A stretch of DNA of 64,000 bases. It comes from Ruegeria arenilitoris. Its GTDB lineage: Bacteria; Pseudomonadota; Alphaproteobacteria; Rhodobacterales; Rhodobacteraceae. Location: assembly GCF_013030985.1 (NCBI RefSeq), contig NZ_WPYP01000001.1, positions 434,001 through 498,000 on the forward strand. Reading direction: 5' to 3'. Position 1 is the first letter of the stretch, and the number at the start of each line of letters is the position of its first letter. Below the pieces are notes generated by a model, which searched no databases, was not told the origin of the DNA, and was given only the letters and a program-made list of their open reading frames with translations. The translations under genes were made by a program, and so were the position numbers. Below, piece by piece: positions 35,162-43,905 of the stretch.

Positions 35162-35234
35162 CAACCTACCATCACTCTGCGCCTTGCTGTATGCGATGGA
35201 CAAACGCGGAATCATCATTGAACGGGAAAGTCTT

Positions 35235-36116
35235 ATGTCCAAAGCAGAACAGCGTGAGCAAATGTCCAACGGCGCGGGTTTCATTGCAGCCCTGGATCAA
35301 AGTGGCGGCTCGACGCCCAAGGCGCTGGCGCTTTATGGGGTTGATGCCTCGGAATACGGCTCGGACGAAGAGATGTTCGGCGAAATCCAGAAAATGCGTG
35401 CCCGCATCATTCTGGCCGACGATTTCACCAAGGACAAAGTGATCGGCGCGATCCTGTTCGAACGTACGCTGGGTGAAGAGATCGACGGTCGCAAGGTTGC
35501 CGATTACCTGTGGTCGCACAAGGGCATCGTTCCGTTCCTGAAAATCGACAAGGGTCTGGAGGATCAGGCCAACGGCGTTCAGATGATGAAACCGATCCCG
35601 GGTTTGGCGGACACTCTGGCCAAGGCGAATGGCGTCTTCGGCACCAAAGAGCGTTCTGTGATCCACGAAGCCAACGCCGAAGGTATCGCCGCTGTTGTGG
35701 CTCAGCAGTTCGACGTGGCCCGTGAAGTTATTGCCGCCGGCATGGTTCCGATTGTCGAGCCCGAAGTGAACATCAACTCGGCCACCAAAGCCGAGGCCGA
35801 AGATATCCTGAAGGCCGAAGTCCTGAAGAACCTCGACCAACTGGCCGAAGGTCAGGACATCATGCTGAAACTGACCATCCCCAGCCAGGCGAACCTGTAC
35901 GACGAACTGGCCGATCACCCGCGCGTCGTGCGCGTTGTGGCGCTGTCGGGCGGCTATTCGACCGAGCAGGCCTGCGATCTGCTGAACCAGAACGGCAAGA
36001 TGATCGCGTCGTTCTCGCGCGCGCTGACCGAAGGGCTGTCGAAACAGCAATCGGATGCCGAGTTCAATGCCGCGCTGGGTGGCAATATCGACAAGATCTT
36101 CCGCGCCTCGGTTTAA
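35235..36116 (+). CDS. Fructose-bisphosphate aldolase class I
   Basis: The 293-residue protein shows LDQSGGSTPKAL, FLKIDKGLED and VEPEVNINS, typical for class I (Schiff-base) aldolases. The reaction joins or splits fructose 1,6-bisphosphate in glycolysis/gluconeogenesis. The start at 35235 matches the family; 28 extra in-frame codons upstream overlap the P450 end and look non-coding. Confidence 0.92.
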   Translation: MSKAEQREQMSNGAGFIAALDQSGGSTPKALALYGVDASEYGSDEEMFGEIQKMRARIILADDFTKDKVIGAILFERTLGEEIDGRKVADYLWSHKGIVPFLKIDKGLEDQANGVQMMKPIPGLADTLAKANGVFGTKERSVIHEANAEGIAAVVAQQFDVAREVIAAGMVPIVEPEVNINSATKAEAEDILKAEVLKNLDQLAEGQDIMLKLTIPSQANLYDELADHPRVVRVVALSGGYSTEQACDLLNQNGKMIASFSRALTEGLSKQQSDAEFNAALGGNIDKIFRASV

Positions 36117-36122
36117 GAGGCG

Positions 36123-36725
36123 CTAGACCGGCTTGGTGAATTCGCGGCGCATTTGCGCCGCTTTTTCACGCATGGAACACCCAATGGCGTGATCGTTCAC
36201 CAACCCCATGGCCTGCATGAAGGCAAACACCGTGGTCGGCCCGACAAACTTCCAGCCGCGTTTCTTCAAATCCTTCGACATTGCGATGGACTCGGCCGAA
36301 GTCGACGCGGTTTGCGGCGTGGGCGGGTTTTCTGCCTCATATCGCCAGACATAAGCGGCGATGGACCCTTCTGCCGCCACAAGTTCTTGCGCGCGGCGGG
36401 CGTTGTTGATGACCGCTTCGATTTTGCCGCGATGGCGTATGATGCCCGCGTCCTGTAGCAGGCGTTCGACATCCGCTTCATCAAACTTGGCTACCGCGTT
36501 GAAATCGAACTGTTTAAACGCTTTGCGAAAATTCTCTCTCTTAGCCAGGATTGTGCGCCAGCTGAGGCCCGACTGAAAACTTTCCAGGCACAGCTTTTCG
36601 AACAGACGCTGGTCGTCAGCGACCGGGTAGCCCCACTCATTGTCGTGGTATTCAAAGAACTCCGGTGCCGCCTGACACCATGCGCAGCGGGGTTGGCCAT
36701 CCGGGCCGGATATGGTTTTGGTCAT
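36123..36725 (-). CDS. tag: DNA-3-methyladenine glycosylase I
   Basis: The 200-residue base-excision enzyme begins with the zinc-binding CAWC and YHDNEWG, then SFQSGLSW and the catalytic-site region characteristic of Tag. It removes 3-methyladenine from alkylated DNA. It converges with the aldolase gene and is followed upstream by a YciI-like gene on the same strand, 7 bases apart. Confidence 0.95.
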   Translation of the reverse strand: MTKTISGPDGQPRCAWCQAAPEFFEYHDNEWGYPVADDQRLFEKLCLESFQSGLSWRTILAKRENFRKAFKQFDFNAVAKFDEADVERLLQDAGIIRHRGKIEAVINNARRAQELVAAEGSIAAYVWRYEAENPPTPQTASTSAESIAMSKDLKKRGWKFVGPTTVFAFMQAMGLVNDHAIGCSMREKAAQMRREFTKPV

Positions 36726-36732
36726 GGAAACC

Positions 36733-37020
36733 TCAGGTCAAAAGAAAGTTCAGGCGTTCGTCTGCGCGGGCAGGCTCCATCTCAAGAATTTCGGCCGTTA
36801 CCACATTGGCAACGACAAAAGGATCCTGATCAACGAATTCGGATACCGCATTCAGGCTGCCTGCGACGGCCAAAATACCTCCGCCGATGCCGGGCTTTAA
36901 CGTGCCGGCAAGAAGGAACATTCCTGTGGCGAAACCCTGTTTCAGCCAGGCTCGGTGCCCATCCATGTGGTCAGAGGCAAGGCCCTTGTTTTCGGAAAAA
37001 CGAAGTAAAATTATATACAT
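36733..37020 (-). CDS. YciI-like protein
   Basis: The 95-residue ferredoxin-fold protein matches YciI/DGPF style (MYIILLRFSENKG, then GHRAWLKQGF and DPFVVANVVTAEI). These small proteins have a conserved His-Asp site and mostly unknown roles. It lies 12 bases after the TetR gene on the same strand, so it is probably under the double TetR operator. Confidence 0.85.
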   Translation of the reverse strand: MYIILLRFSENKGLASDHMDGHRAWLKQGFATGMFLLAGTLKPGIGGGILAVAGSLNAVSEFVDQDPFVVANVVTAEILEMEPARADERLNFLLT

Positions 37021-37032
37021 GAGGAACCTTTC

Positions 37033-37614
37033 TCAGGTTGAATTCATCTGCGGCAGAAGATTGTTCAACCAAGTATTCAGGTGGTGAACCTCGCGGTCTA
37101 CAAAGGCTTCGTCCTGATAGGCCTGCGAAAGCGTTGCGATACCCTGACTTCGGGCCAACAGACGCATCGCCAATTCCGGTGCATCTTCCGGTCGACCAGC
37201 CGCACAAAACTGTCTTTCCAGCCAGTCGCGGAACAGGTCGAACAACAGATTGGCATCGTCTTGCGCCGCATGTTCAAGCTTGGACAACTCAGTAGACAGG
37301 GTCCCGACCGGACAGCCGTAGCGCGTAATCTTTGCACGGTTCATGATCAGAATTTCGATAAACTGTCCGATGCGGTGTTTCGGGTCAGGGAGGTCCTGTT
37401 CCCATTCGCCCAGCATCTGTCTTGTTCTGCATAGGCGCAGGTCAATCACAGCTTTGAGAATCTGATCTTTCGTCTTGAAATGATAATAGAAATTCCCACG
37501 AGAGATTTGGACCGCCTTGGCAATATCGGCGAAAGAGGTCTGGGCATAACCGTTCTGGTAGAACAATTCGTCCGCGACCTGAACAATCTGTTCACTGGTA
37601 TTGAGATCTGACAT
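37033..37614 (-). CDS. TetR-family regulator
   Basis: The 193-residue repressor has the TetR helix-turn-helix near the N-terminus (TSFADIAKAVQISRGNFYYHFKTKD). The rest is a variable ligand domain. I choose ATG 37614, with a GGAGAG site upstream; the alternative at 37635 would place its start codon inside an operator. The two palindromes just upstream suggest that it represses itself and the following YciI and tag genes. The ligand is unknown. Confidence 0.92.
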   Translation of the reverse strand: MSDLNTSEQIVQVADELFYQNGYAQTSFADIAKAVQISRGNFYYHFKTKDQILKAVIDLRLCRTRQMLGEWEQDLPDPKHRIGQFIEILIMNRAKITRYGCPVGTLSTELSKLEHAAQDDANLLFDLFRDWLERQFCAAGRPEDAPELAMRLLARSQGIATLSQAYQDEAFVDREVHHLNTWLNNLLPQMNST

Positions 37615-37634
37615 TTGACGCCGCTCTCCTTCCA

Positions 37635-37676
37635 TAGGACGATTGTCCTAACTGGAGCGTAGGACAAGTGTCCTAC
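37635..37676. promoter_or_regulatory. Two palindromic operators upstream of the TetR gene
   Basis: TAGGAC-N4-GTCCTA (37635-37650) and GTAGGACA-AG-TGTCCTAC (37659-37676) are perfect inverted repeats with the same half-site. Their centres are 25 bp apart. This is a classical double TetR operator overlapping the predicted promoter. Confidence 0.8.
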
Positions 37677-37695
37677 TGCGTCAACACAAACTAAG

Positions 37696-37923
37696 TTACG
37701 AAGAAGATGTGTCGCGATACCAGTTCAGAATAAACACCCGAATGGCCGAGGCCAGTCCAATTTCGGGGTCGCGGTCGACGTCAATCTCAGCTGCTAAAGC
37801 GTTGATTGCGATGTCTTTAGACTTTGCGATGTCGCGAAAGGCCTGCCAAAACTCGTCCTCCAGAGACACCGAGGTGCGATGTCCTTTCAGGGTCAGCGAT
37901 CGTTTGACCGGGCGGCCGCTCAT
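37696..37923 (-). CDS. Ribbon-helix-helix domain protein (75 aa)
   Basis: The protein reads RTSVSLEDEFWQAFRDIAKSKDIAINALAAEI, a ribbon-helix-helix DNA-binding pattern (RHH_4 type), with a C-terminal helix ending in RVFILNWYRDT. It may bind DNA as a dimer. Its start overlaps the stop of the DUF4169 gene by ATGA, and that gene overlaps fumC, so it is translated from the fumC mRNA. Target unknown. Confidence 0.85.
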   Translation of the reverse strand: MSGRPVKRSLTLKGHRTSVSLEDEFWQAFRDIAKSKDIAINALAAEIDVDRDPEIGLASAIRVFILNWYRDTSSS

Positions 37924-38096
37924 TCATCCAACTCGTGATTGTCGATGTCGCGGCGCTGTTTGTTCTGCTCGAACTTGGACTCGATCTTTTCGGCCTTGCT
38001 GCGGCCGAATTTGACAGCGTTCTGATCCGCGCGGGCCTTTTTCTCGGCCCGCGCCTTTTCTTTTCGATACCGGTTCAGATTGACCGGTTTGCTCAT
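37920..38096 (-). CDS. DUF4169 family protein (58 aa)
   Basis: This short reading frame encodes [20 protein letters not shown] and a further charged helical tail ending HELDE. The pattern fits DUF4169, a small Lys/Arg-rich family of alphaproteobacteria without known function. It overlaps fumC upstream and the RHH gene downstream, each by 4 bases. The double overlap strongly supports that it is real. Confidence 0.85.
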   Translation of the reverse strand: MSKPVNLNRYRKEKARAEKKARADQNAVKFGRSKAEKIESKFEQNKQRRDIDNHELDE

Positions 38097-39490
38097 TTGT
38101 CTTTCGGGCCGATCATATGTTCAGGGCGGACAACGGCGTCAAAGGTCTCTTCATCGACAAAGCCCAGCGCGATGGCCTCTTCCTTGAGGGTCGTGCCGTT
38201 CTTGTGCGCCGTCTTGGCGACGGTGGTGGCATTGTCATAACCGATGGTCGGCGCCAGCGCTGTCACCAGCATCAGCGATTCCTTCATCAGCTTGTCGATG
38301 CGCGGCTCATTGGCCTTGATGCCCAGCAGCATCCGCTCGGTAAAGCTGTCAGTGGCGTCGCCCAGCAACTGGATTGACTGCAGCAGGTTGTAGGACATCA
38401 TCGGGTTGTAGACGTTCAGCTGGAAATGTCCCTGCGAGCCGGCGAATTTCATCGCCGCGTCGTTGCCCATCACATGCGCGGCGACCTGCGTCAGTGCTTC
38501 GGCCTGGGTCGGGTTCACCTTGCCGGGCATGATCGAGGAACCGGGCTCGTTTTCCGGCAGGATCAGTTCACCCAGACCCGAGCGGGGGCCAGAGCCCAGC
38601 AGGCGGATGTCGTTCGCGATCTTGTAGCAAGAGCCCGCGATGGTCGCCAATGCGCCCGACAGGAAGACCATGGCGTCGTGGGCTGCCAGGGCCTCGAACT
38701 TGTTCGGCGCCGTGACGAAGGGCAGGTCGGTGATGTCTGCCATGTTCTTGGCTACAGCCTCATCCCAACCGTTGTGGGTGTTCAGACCGGTGCCAACGGC
38801 CGTACCGCCTTGGGCCAGCTCGTAAATTCCGGGCATCGAGGCATGGACACGGGCAATACCCTGACGGATCTGGTGCGCGTAGCCACCGAATTCCTGTTCC
38901 AGCGTCAGCGGGGTTGCATCCTGCGTGTGAGTCCGGCCGATCTTGATGATGCCCGTGAACTCTTTTGCTTTGGCTTCCAGCGCCGAAGCAAATTTCTCAA
39001 GCCCCGGCAGCAGCACGTCACGCACGCTCATCGCGGTGGCGATGTGCATCGCAGTCGGGAATGTATCGTTCGAGGACTGACCCATGTTGCAGTGGTCATT
39101 CGGGTGCACCGGGTCTTTCGAACCGATCACGCCGCCCATAATCTCAATCGCGCGGTTCGCGATGACCTCGTTCGAGTTCATGTTCGATTGGGTGCCCGAC
39201 CCGGTCTGCCAGACGACCAGAGGGAAGTTGTCGTCAAAATTGCCCTCGATTACTTCTCCGGCGGCCTGAATGATGGCATCCGCGATTTTCGCATCCAGCT
39301 TGCCGATGGCCTTGTTCTCCATCGCGCAGGCTTTCTTGATCACGCCCAGCGCACGCACGATGGCAACGGGCTGTTTTTCCCAACCAATAGGGAAGTTCAT
39401 GATCGAACGCTGCGTTTGGGCCCCCCAATACTTGTCAGCAGGGACTTCCAACGGGCCAAAGCTGTCGGATTCGGTGCGGGTCTGAGACAT
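38093..39490 (-). CDS. fumC: Class II fumarate hydratase
   Basis: The 465-residue iron-independent fumarase interconverts fumarate and malate in the TCA cycle. It carries the superfamily signature [13 protein letters not shown] and the segments [12 protein letters not shown] and THTQDATPL. The N-terminus [29 protein letters not shown] is normal for the family (given to residue 29 only as a landmark: key residues are Asp18 and Trp22). Two small genes follow with 4-base overlaps. Confidence 0.97.
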   Translation of the reverse strand: MSQTRTESDSFGPLEVPADKYWGAQTQRSIMNFPIGWEKQPVAIVRALGVIKKACAMENKAIGKLDAKIADAIIQAAGEVIEGNFDDNFPLVVWQTGSGTQSNMNSNEVIANRAIEIMGGVIGSKDPVHPNDHCNMGQSSNDTFPTAMHIATAMSVRDVLLPGLEKFASALEAKAKEFTGIIKIGRTHTQDATPLTLEQEFGGYAHQIRQGIARVHASMPGIYELAQGGTAVGTGLNTHNGWDEAVAKNMADITDLPFVTAPNKFEALAAHDAMVFLSGALATIAGSCYKIANDIRLLGSGPRSGLGELILPENEPGSSIMPGKVNPTQAEALTQVAAHVMGNDAAMKFAGSQGHFQLNVYNPMMSYNLLQSIQLLGDATDSFTERMLLGIKANEPRIDKLMKESLMLVTALAPTIGYDNATTVAKTAHKNGTTLKEEAIALGFVDEETFDAVVRPEHMIGPKDK

Positions 39491-39685
39491 CGGTCACTCC
39501 GTCGTGTATGCAGTCGTATGCCGTTTACCCGTAACTCTGTCATCGTGCAATCGGCCAGTTGCGCGCACCATAAACTCAAGGACGCCAGAGGTATAGCCGG
39601 AAGGGATTGGTAAAATCGGTCCGAAACGCATTGTGCGCGCTACCGGGTCAGCTACAATAGGTGGATCAACTTGCTGGAGGCTAAG

Positions 39686-40249
39686 GTGGGCACATTGGTT
39701 CGAACTTATCCCCTGAAAATCATTGCCTTTTCATTTGGCATTCTGATTTTGTTCGCACTCACTGGGCTAAAGGCTCATGCGGGGGATATTGCGCCCTTTG
39801 TCGGCAGCTATGTCGGCTCTGCCAATGTTGTGGATGAAGACGGAAGTGAAACGCCACGTGACATGAGTGTGTCGATTCAAGAATTGAAAGATGGATTCAA
39901 CGTCAGTTGGACGACCACTACCTACAAGGCGGATGGCCGGGTCAAAGATCAGAAATTTTCGATAGATTTCAAGCAGTCGGACAGGGACGACGTGTATTCC
40001 GCCGCCATGAAGCGCAACGTTTTCGGCCATGAGGTCCCGCTTGACCCGATGCGTGGAGAACCTTTCGTCTGGGGGCGGATCGAGGGCGACACTCTGACCG
40101 TGTTCTCGCTGTTCATTGGCGAGACCGGGGATTACGAGCTGCAGCAATTCGACCGCACTCTGGCAGAGGGCGGTCTGGATCTGTCGTTTTCACGATTCCG
40201 CAACGGGGTGAAATCGCGCTCGGTCGAAACGTTTCTGAAAAAGCAGTAG
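39686..40249 (+). CDS. Exported protein of unknown function
   Basis: With the GTG start at 39686 (GGAGG upstream) the product has about 187 residues, an N-terminal membrane or signal segment (IIAFSFGILILFALTGLKAHA) and a periplasmic beta-rich body (FVGSYVGSANVVDEDG, WGRIEGDTLTVF). I do not recognise a family. It is divergent from fumC (195 bases, no clear motif) and convergent with sspB. Confidence 0.7.
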   Translation: MGTLVRTYPLKIIAFSFGILILFALTGLKAHAGDIAPFVGSYVGSANVVDEDGSETPRDMSVSIQELKDGFNVSWTTTTYKADGRVKDQKFSIDFKQSDRDDVYSAAMKRNVFGHEVPLDPMRGEPFVWGRIEGDTLTVFSLFIGETGDYELQQFDRTLAEGGLDLSFSRFRNGVKSRSVETFLKKQ

Positions 40250-40259
40250 AGCCGGGCGG

Positions 40260-40718
40260 TTACTTGCGGAAACTGTCCAGCGAGACAACCTCGGCGTCGT
40301 GGTGACCAGGCTCTTCTTCAACCTCAATTGATTCTTCGATGAGTTGTTCAATCTCATCCTCGTCTTCGGGGCTTTCAAAGCGAAGCCCGAATTCGACCGA
40401 AGGGTCGACGAAGGTCTTGATCGAGGAATAGGGGATATAAAGCGGTTCCGGCGCGTCGCCAAAGTTCAGCGTGATCGCAAACCCGTCGTCACCGACCTCA
40501 AGGTTTTCAAACCAGTGCTGCATGACGATGGTCATTTCCTCGGGGTACCGCTCGCGCAGCCAATCCGCCAGTTCGACACCGTCCTGACGGGTGTCGAAGG
40601 TGATGAAGAAATGATGCGCCCCGGGCAAGCCATTGTCGGAAACGCTGGTCAGAACGGTTTTGATGAGCCCGCGCATGGCGGTGTGCATCAGGTTCCCATA
40701 GTCGATGTCTTGCGACAT
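40260..40718 (-). CDS. sspB: ClpXP adaptor SspB (alpha type)
   Basis: The 152-residue protein has an SspB-like peptide-binding domain (HHFFITFDT, then LNFGDAPEPLYIPYSSIKTFVDPSVEFGLRF, quoted in two pieces as landmarks near residues 83-113), an acidic linker and the ClpX-binding tail VVSLDSFRK. In Caulobacter the equivalent adaptor delivers tmRNA-tagged proteins to ClpXP. The permuted ssrA gene lies 3 kb away. Confidence 0.9.
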   Translation of the reverse strand: MSQDIDYGNLMHTAMRGLIKTVLTSVSDNGLPGAHHFFITFDTRQDGVELADWLRERYPEEMTIVMQHWFENLEVGDDGFAITLNFGDAPEPLYIPYSSIKTFVDPSVEFGLRFESPEDEDEIEQLIEESIEVEEEPGHHDAEVVSLDSFRK

Positions 40719-40794
40719 GTGTCATCCTCAAAAGTGGTTACCCTCAGCATAGGGGATTTCATCGGAAACGAAAGACCAGCTGTGTGAGGATTGT

Positions 40795-42048
40795 TTAAAC
40801 GAAATGCAGTCCTGTTCCGATTGCGGCCATGATTGCCAATGTGGTTGCCATTCCAAATTTAAACTTAAAAATCAACAGGCCAGCGAGCATTGTTAGGATC
40901 AGCGCGGCTGGGTTGAGGCTGGTTAGCTCGGGCCAGGGCAGCGTCACAGGTCCCCAGGATGCTTCGGGGATTTTCTGAAACAGAACGTTCAGACTGAACC
41001 ATAGAGACAGGTTGAGAATCACACCCACAACTGCGGCGGTGATGCCGTGCAGCGCGGCGGACAATCTGGGACGGGCGGCTAGTTGATCCAGATAGGGTGC
41101 CGCAAGAAAAATCCAGAGAAAACAGGGAACAAAAGTGGCCCATAAAGCCACCGCTCCGGCTGCTATCGCCAGAGGGGCACCACCCGTCATCTGGCCGGTC
41201 AACATGGCGACGAATTGGGTCACCAAAATCAGTGGCCCCGGAGTTGTTTCGGCCAACCCCAGCGCGTCGATCATCTGATCCGTGCTGACCCAGTGATATT
41301 TGTCCACGACGGTCTGGGTCATATAGGCCAGCACGGCGTAGGCTCCGCCAAAGGTGACAACAGCGAGGCGGGCGAAGAACCAGCCAAGATCGCTTAGAAG
41401 TTTTTGCCCCGTAACGGTCAGTGCCAGCAACGGCCCAAGCCACATTACCAGCCAAAAAGCGGCGGTGCGAAACGTACCGGTGACTTTGGGCGCAGGGGGA
41501 ATGTCGTCGGCCCGTGCCTGACCGTTAAAGGTAACGTATCCCCATATCGCAGCAGCCAGAATGATCAGCGGAAAGGGCAGGTTCAGCGCGAAGATGGCGA
41601 GGAATCCAAGCCCTGCGATGGCGCGGTGCTGTGTATCCGTCAGCGCCTTGCGGGACAGGTTCCGAAGCGCCTGCAGGACGATCACGATCACCGTGGCTTT
41701 CACCCCCAGAAACCCGGCCTGAACCAATGGCAGATCACCGAAGGCCGCGTACAGCCCCACCAGAATCGCGATGACGCAGGCTCCGGGCAGCACGAACAAG
41801 GCCCCGGCGATCAAACCGCCGGTCACCCCGCGCAACCGCCAGCCGGCATAGGTCGCCAACTGCATTGCCTCGGGGCCCGGCAGCAACATGCACAGTGACA
41901 AGGCCCGCAGATAAGTCTGCTCATCCAGCCAGGGGCGGTTTTCGACCAGTTCCTGGTGCATCAGCGAAATCTGAGCCGCCGGGCCGCCGAAGGAAAGCAG
42001 GCCGATGCGGCCGAACACGCGGACAAGCTCCGCAACAGATGGAATCAT
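40795..42048 (-). CDS. chrA: Chromate transporter ChrA
   Basis: The 417-residue membrane protein is the long, duplicated form of the CHR superfamily: each half has about six transmembrane segments, the first with FGRIGLLSFGGPAAQISLM and the second with FFARLAVVTFGGAYAVLAYM. ChrA exports chromate. The ATG at 42048 overlaps the end of the chrB-like gene, so both are translated together. Confidence 0.94.
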   Translation of the reverse strand: MIPSVAELVRVFGRIGLLSFGGPAAQISLMHQELVENRPWLDEQTYLRALSLCMLLPGPEAMQLATYAGWRLRGVTGGLIAGALFVLPGACVIAILVGLYAAFGDLPLVQAGFLGVKATVIVIVLQALRNLSRKALTDTQHRAIAGLGFLAIFALNLPFPLIILAAAIWGYVTFNGQARADDIPPAPKVTGTFRTAAFWLVMWLGPLLALTVTGQKLLSDLGWFFARLAVVTFGGAYAVLAYMTQTVVDKYHWVSTDQMIDALGLAETTPGPLILVTQFVAMLTGQMTGGAPLAIAAGAVALWATFVPCFLWIFLAAPYLDQLAARPRLSAALHGITAAVVGVILNLSLWFSLNVLFQKIPEASWGPVTLPWPELTSLNPAALILTMLAGLLIFKFKFGMATTLAIMAAIGTGLHFV

Positions 42049-42860
42049 GATCTGCGGTCCGTCGGCCAATCGTGGTGTTCCTCGATACCGTCCCGGGCCC
42101 AACGATACAGTGCGTCATAAAGGTGCAGTCCCGCCTCAAGATTCTGATGGTCGTCACGGTATTGCCGGGACAGACCCACCGATATTGCAAGCAAACCTGC
42201 GGCTTCGGGCGCCAGATCATGACGGTTGGTGTCCGCGGCGCGGATCACCGTGGCAAGCCGGTCGAGGGCAGGGGTGTGCAACTGAAATTCGTCCAGCATC
42301 TTATCAAAGGTGCAGCGGTCGTTTCGGTGGGACCAGAACGTATCTTCGATATCGAATGGTGTCGCATCGAAGGCTTGAGCGGTGGCTTCAACCTCTGGCG
42401 GGGCCACGAACAAGAATTGCGCGTCGGGATCGACGAAGCGGCGGATCAGCCATGGGCAGGCGATCCGGTCGATCTTGGGCCGGTGGCGCGTAACCCAAAC
42501 GGATCGGCCATCATCCCGCGTTGGCACAGCCGAGGCCGGTATCCTTGGCGCATCCGCCATGTCGCGCCAGCCATACATCCCGCCTTCCAGAAATTCGGCT
42601 TCACATCCCTTGCTGCGCAGCCAGGAAACGACGCCTTGGCTGAGCTTCTTGCCTTTCTGGCAAATGATGACGGCGTTGCGATTGCCAATTCGGTGGGCAA
42701 TCCCGTCGATATCCATGGCAGGATGGCGAACGGAACCGGGGATCAGAAATGGGTCGGCCTCAAAATCCGGGTCCAGGCAAATGTCGATCAAAACCGGCGC
42801 GTGCGGTGTTCCGATCAGGCGTAACAATTGTTTCGGAGTGATCGAGTTGGGCGCGGGCAT
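42045..42860 (-). CDS. Rhodanese-ChrB fusion protein (chromate resistance)
   Basis: Residues 1-110 of this 271-residue protein form a rhodanese-like domain (LIDICLDPDFEADPFLIPGS, ICQKGKKLSQGVVSWL, with a Cys at the loop position). Residues 125-265 match the ChrB C-terminal domain (WVTRHRPKIDRIACPWLIRRFVD, then TFDKMLDEF). ChrB proteins sense or reduce chromate and control ChrA. AGGAG precedes the chosen ATG. It lacks the usual ChrB N-terminal regulator domain, so it may be enzymatic, not a regulator. Confidence 0.85.
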   Translation of the reverse strand: MPAPNSITPKQLLRLIGTPHAPVLIDICLDPDFEADPFLIPGSVRHPAMDIDGIAHRIGNRNAVIICQKGKKLSQGVVSWLRSKGCEAEFLEGGMYGWRDMADAPRIPASAVPTRDDGRSVWVTRHRPKIDRIACPWLIRRFVDPDAQFLFVAPPEVEATAQAFDATPFDIEDTFWSHRNDRCTFDKMLDEFQLHTPALDRLATVIRAADTNRHDLAPEAAGLLAISVGLSRQYRDDHQNLEAGLHLYDALYRWARDGIEEHHDWPTDRRS

Positions 42861-42988
42861 GGCATGTCTCCTGATGTAAACGGATACATGCGAAACTTGG
42901 GCTGGCGCCTCACGGGGCGTTCGCAATCTTACCCCAGAACCCTTGCTTACGACCAAGCGCCTGAGGGGTCAAGATTGCGCCGCTTGTA

Positions 42989-43420
42989 TCAGGCCCAATC
43001 CAACCTTTGTCCGGTCATGCAGACGGGCAAAGTGTCTTGTGGAAACTGGCCGAGCTGTTCGAACAGAGAGATAAAGTCAAACTGGTTATACGCCTCGACC
43101 ATGCAGCCATCTTTGATCCGGGCGATGACACTGCCGGTTGCCTGTAACGGAGCCCCATTGTCTGCGCGGGTGGTGCTGACGTGAAGGATCGCGGATACCC
43201 AATCACCGTCTTCGATAATCTTCGGAAGATCGACCTTGATATCCCCCAGCACATGCCGAAAGGCCATGACCAGATCGCGAAAATCATCGGCGCCGACCTG
43301 CATTTCGGGGATCAGCCCCTCGGCCATGGTGTCGGGGGCAAAGAACTGGTCGATGGCATCTGTGTTCCCGTTTTCCCAAACCTCGGCATACCAGTTTCTG
43401 AGTATATCTGCGTGTGACAT
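42989..43420 (-). CDS. SnoaL-like / ester cyclase family protein
   Basis: The 143-residue protein has the cone-fold NTF2-like pattern: ILRNWYAEVWENGN, then FAPDTM and a C-terminal VEAYNQFDFISLFEQLG. The family includes polyketide cyclases and many unknown small-molecule enzymes. No pathway genes are adjacent; it lies between chrB and ssrA. Confidence 0.8.
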   Translation of the reverse strand: MSHADILRNWYAEVWENGNTDAIDQFFAPDTMAEGLIPEMQVGADDFRDLVMAFRHVLGDIKVDLPKIIEDGDWVSAILHVSTTRADNGAPLQATGSVIARIKDGCMVEAYNQFDFISLFEQLGQFPQDTLPVCMTGQRLDWA

Positions 43421-43514
43421 CCCAGCTCTCCTTTTCCTGTTGGGCTGAGAATGAAGCGAAAGGGTGAAGAAACCCTGAACGTGAAACAGATCAGAGATAA
43501 ACCGCAGACAATAA

Positions 43515-43840
43515 GGGGAGAAATGCAGGTTTCTGTTGCCAGGTACCTGCGAACCCCGCCTTACGCGGCTAGGCGCAAGGACTTAAGTTTCGGTCTAGTT
43601 ACTGCTTACGCAGCAACTGCAACCGGAGCACGATTGTCGTTTGCAATTGTACTAGTTTCGCCGATAACGGTGGCAGACAGCCGAGACAAAGCTAACCCCT
43701 TTAGACGTTCGTCGATCCTGTTTCGGCCCCAAAATCCTCAAACGAAGGATGGTTGGTGGAGCCGCCGGGTACCGCCCCCGGGTCCGATCCGCTTATTACG
43801 AGCGCGTTTATGTCCATAGTCCCGAAGGACATACCCTATA
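43515..43840 (-). ncRNA. ssrA: Two-piece (circularly permuted) tmRNA
   Basis: On the minus strand the acceptor piece comes first, ending CGGCTCCACCA (CCA at 43754-43756). A 23-base spacer with an ATCCT/AGGAT hairpin follows. The second piece starts GGGGCCGAAACAGG at 43730 and carries the tag frame. GGGGCCG and CGGCTCC form the 7-bp acceptor stem with G-U at the third pair, the alanine identity element. The acceptor piece has a perfect 5-bp T-stem CCGGG/CCCGG; its 7-base loop GGCGGTA is unusual. A possible promoter is TTGCAT-N17-TATATA ahead of it. Both outer ends are approximate. tmRNA with SmpB rescues stalled ribosomes. Confidence 0.93.
43606..43644 (-). other. tmRNA tag reading frame, ANDNRAPVAVAA
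   Basis: Inside ssrA the frame from GCA at 43644 to TAA at 43606 encodes Ala-Asn-Asp-Asn-Arg-Ala-Pro-Val-Ala-Val-Ala-Ala. AND at the start and the hydrophobic AA end are universal tag features; the AA end is read by ClpX. The middle differs from the FAEEF of Caulobacter. Confidence 0.93.
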
Positions 43841-43905
43841 TAGGTGAGCACACGCGCGGATGCAAACCGGGAATTCCGAAGAACGGCAGACGTAAAAACA
43901 AATGC

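Noticed and set aside
37696..38096. DUF4169 and RHH genes as a toxin-antitoxin pair
   Set aside because: The RHH protein resembles an antitoxin fold, but the partner is a small basic helical protein of a housekeeping-like family, and both are coupled to fumC.
43451..43819. A 122-codon plus-strand frame
   Set aside because: It is the reverse complement of ssrA; the tmRNA evidence (acceptor stem, CCA, tag) explains the sequence.
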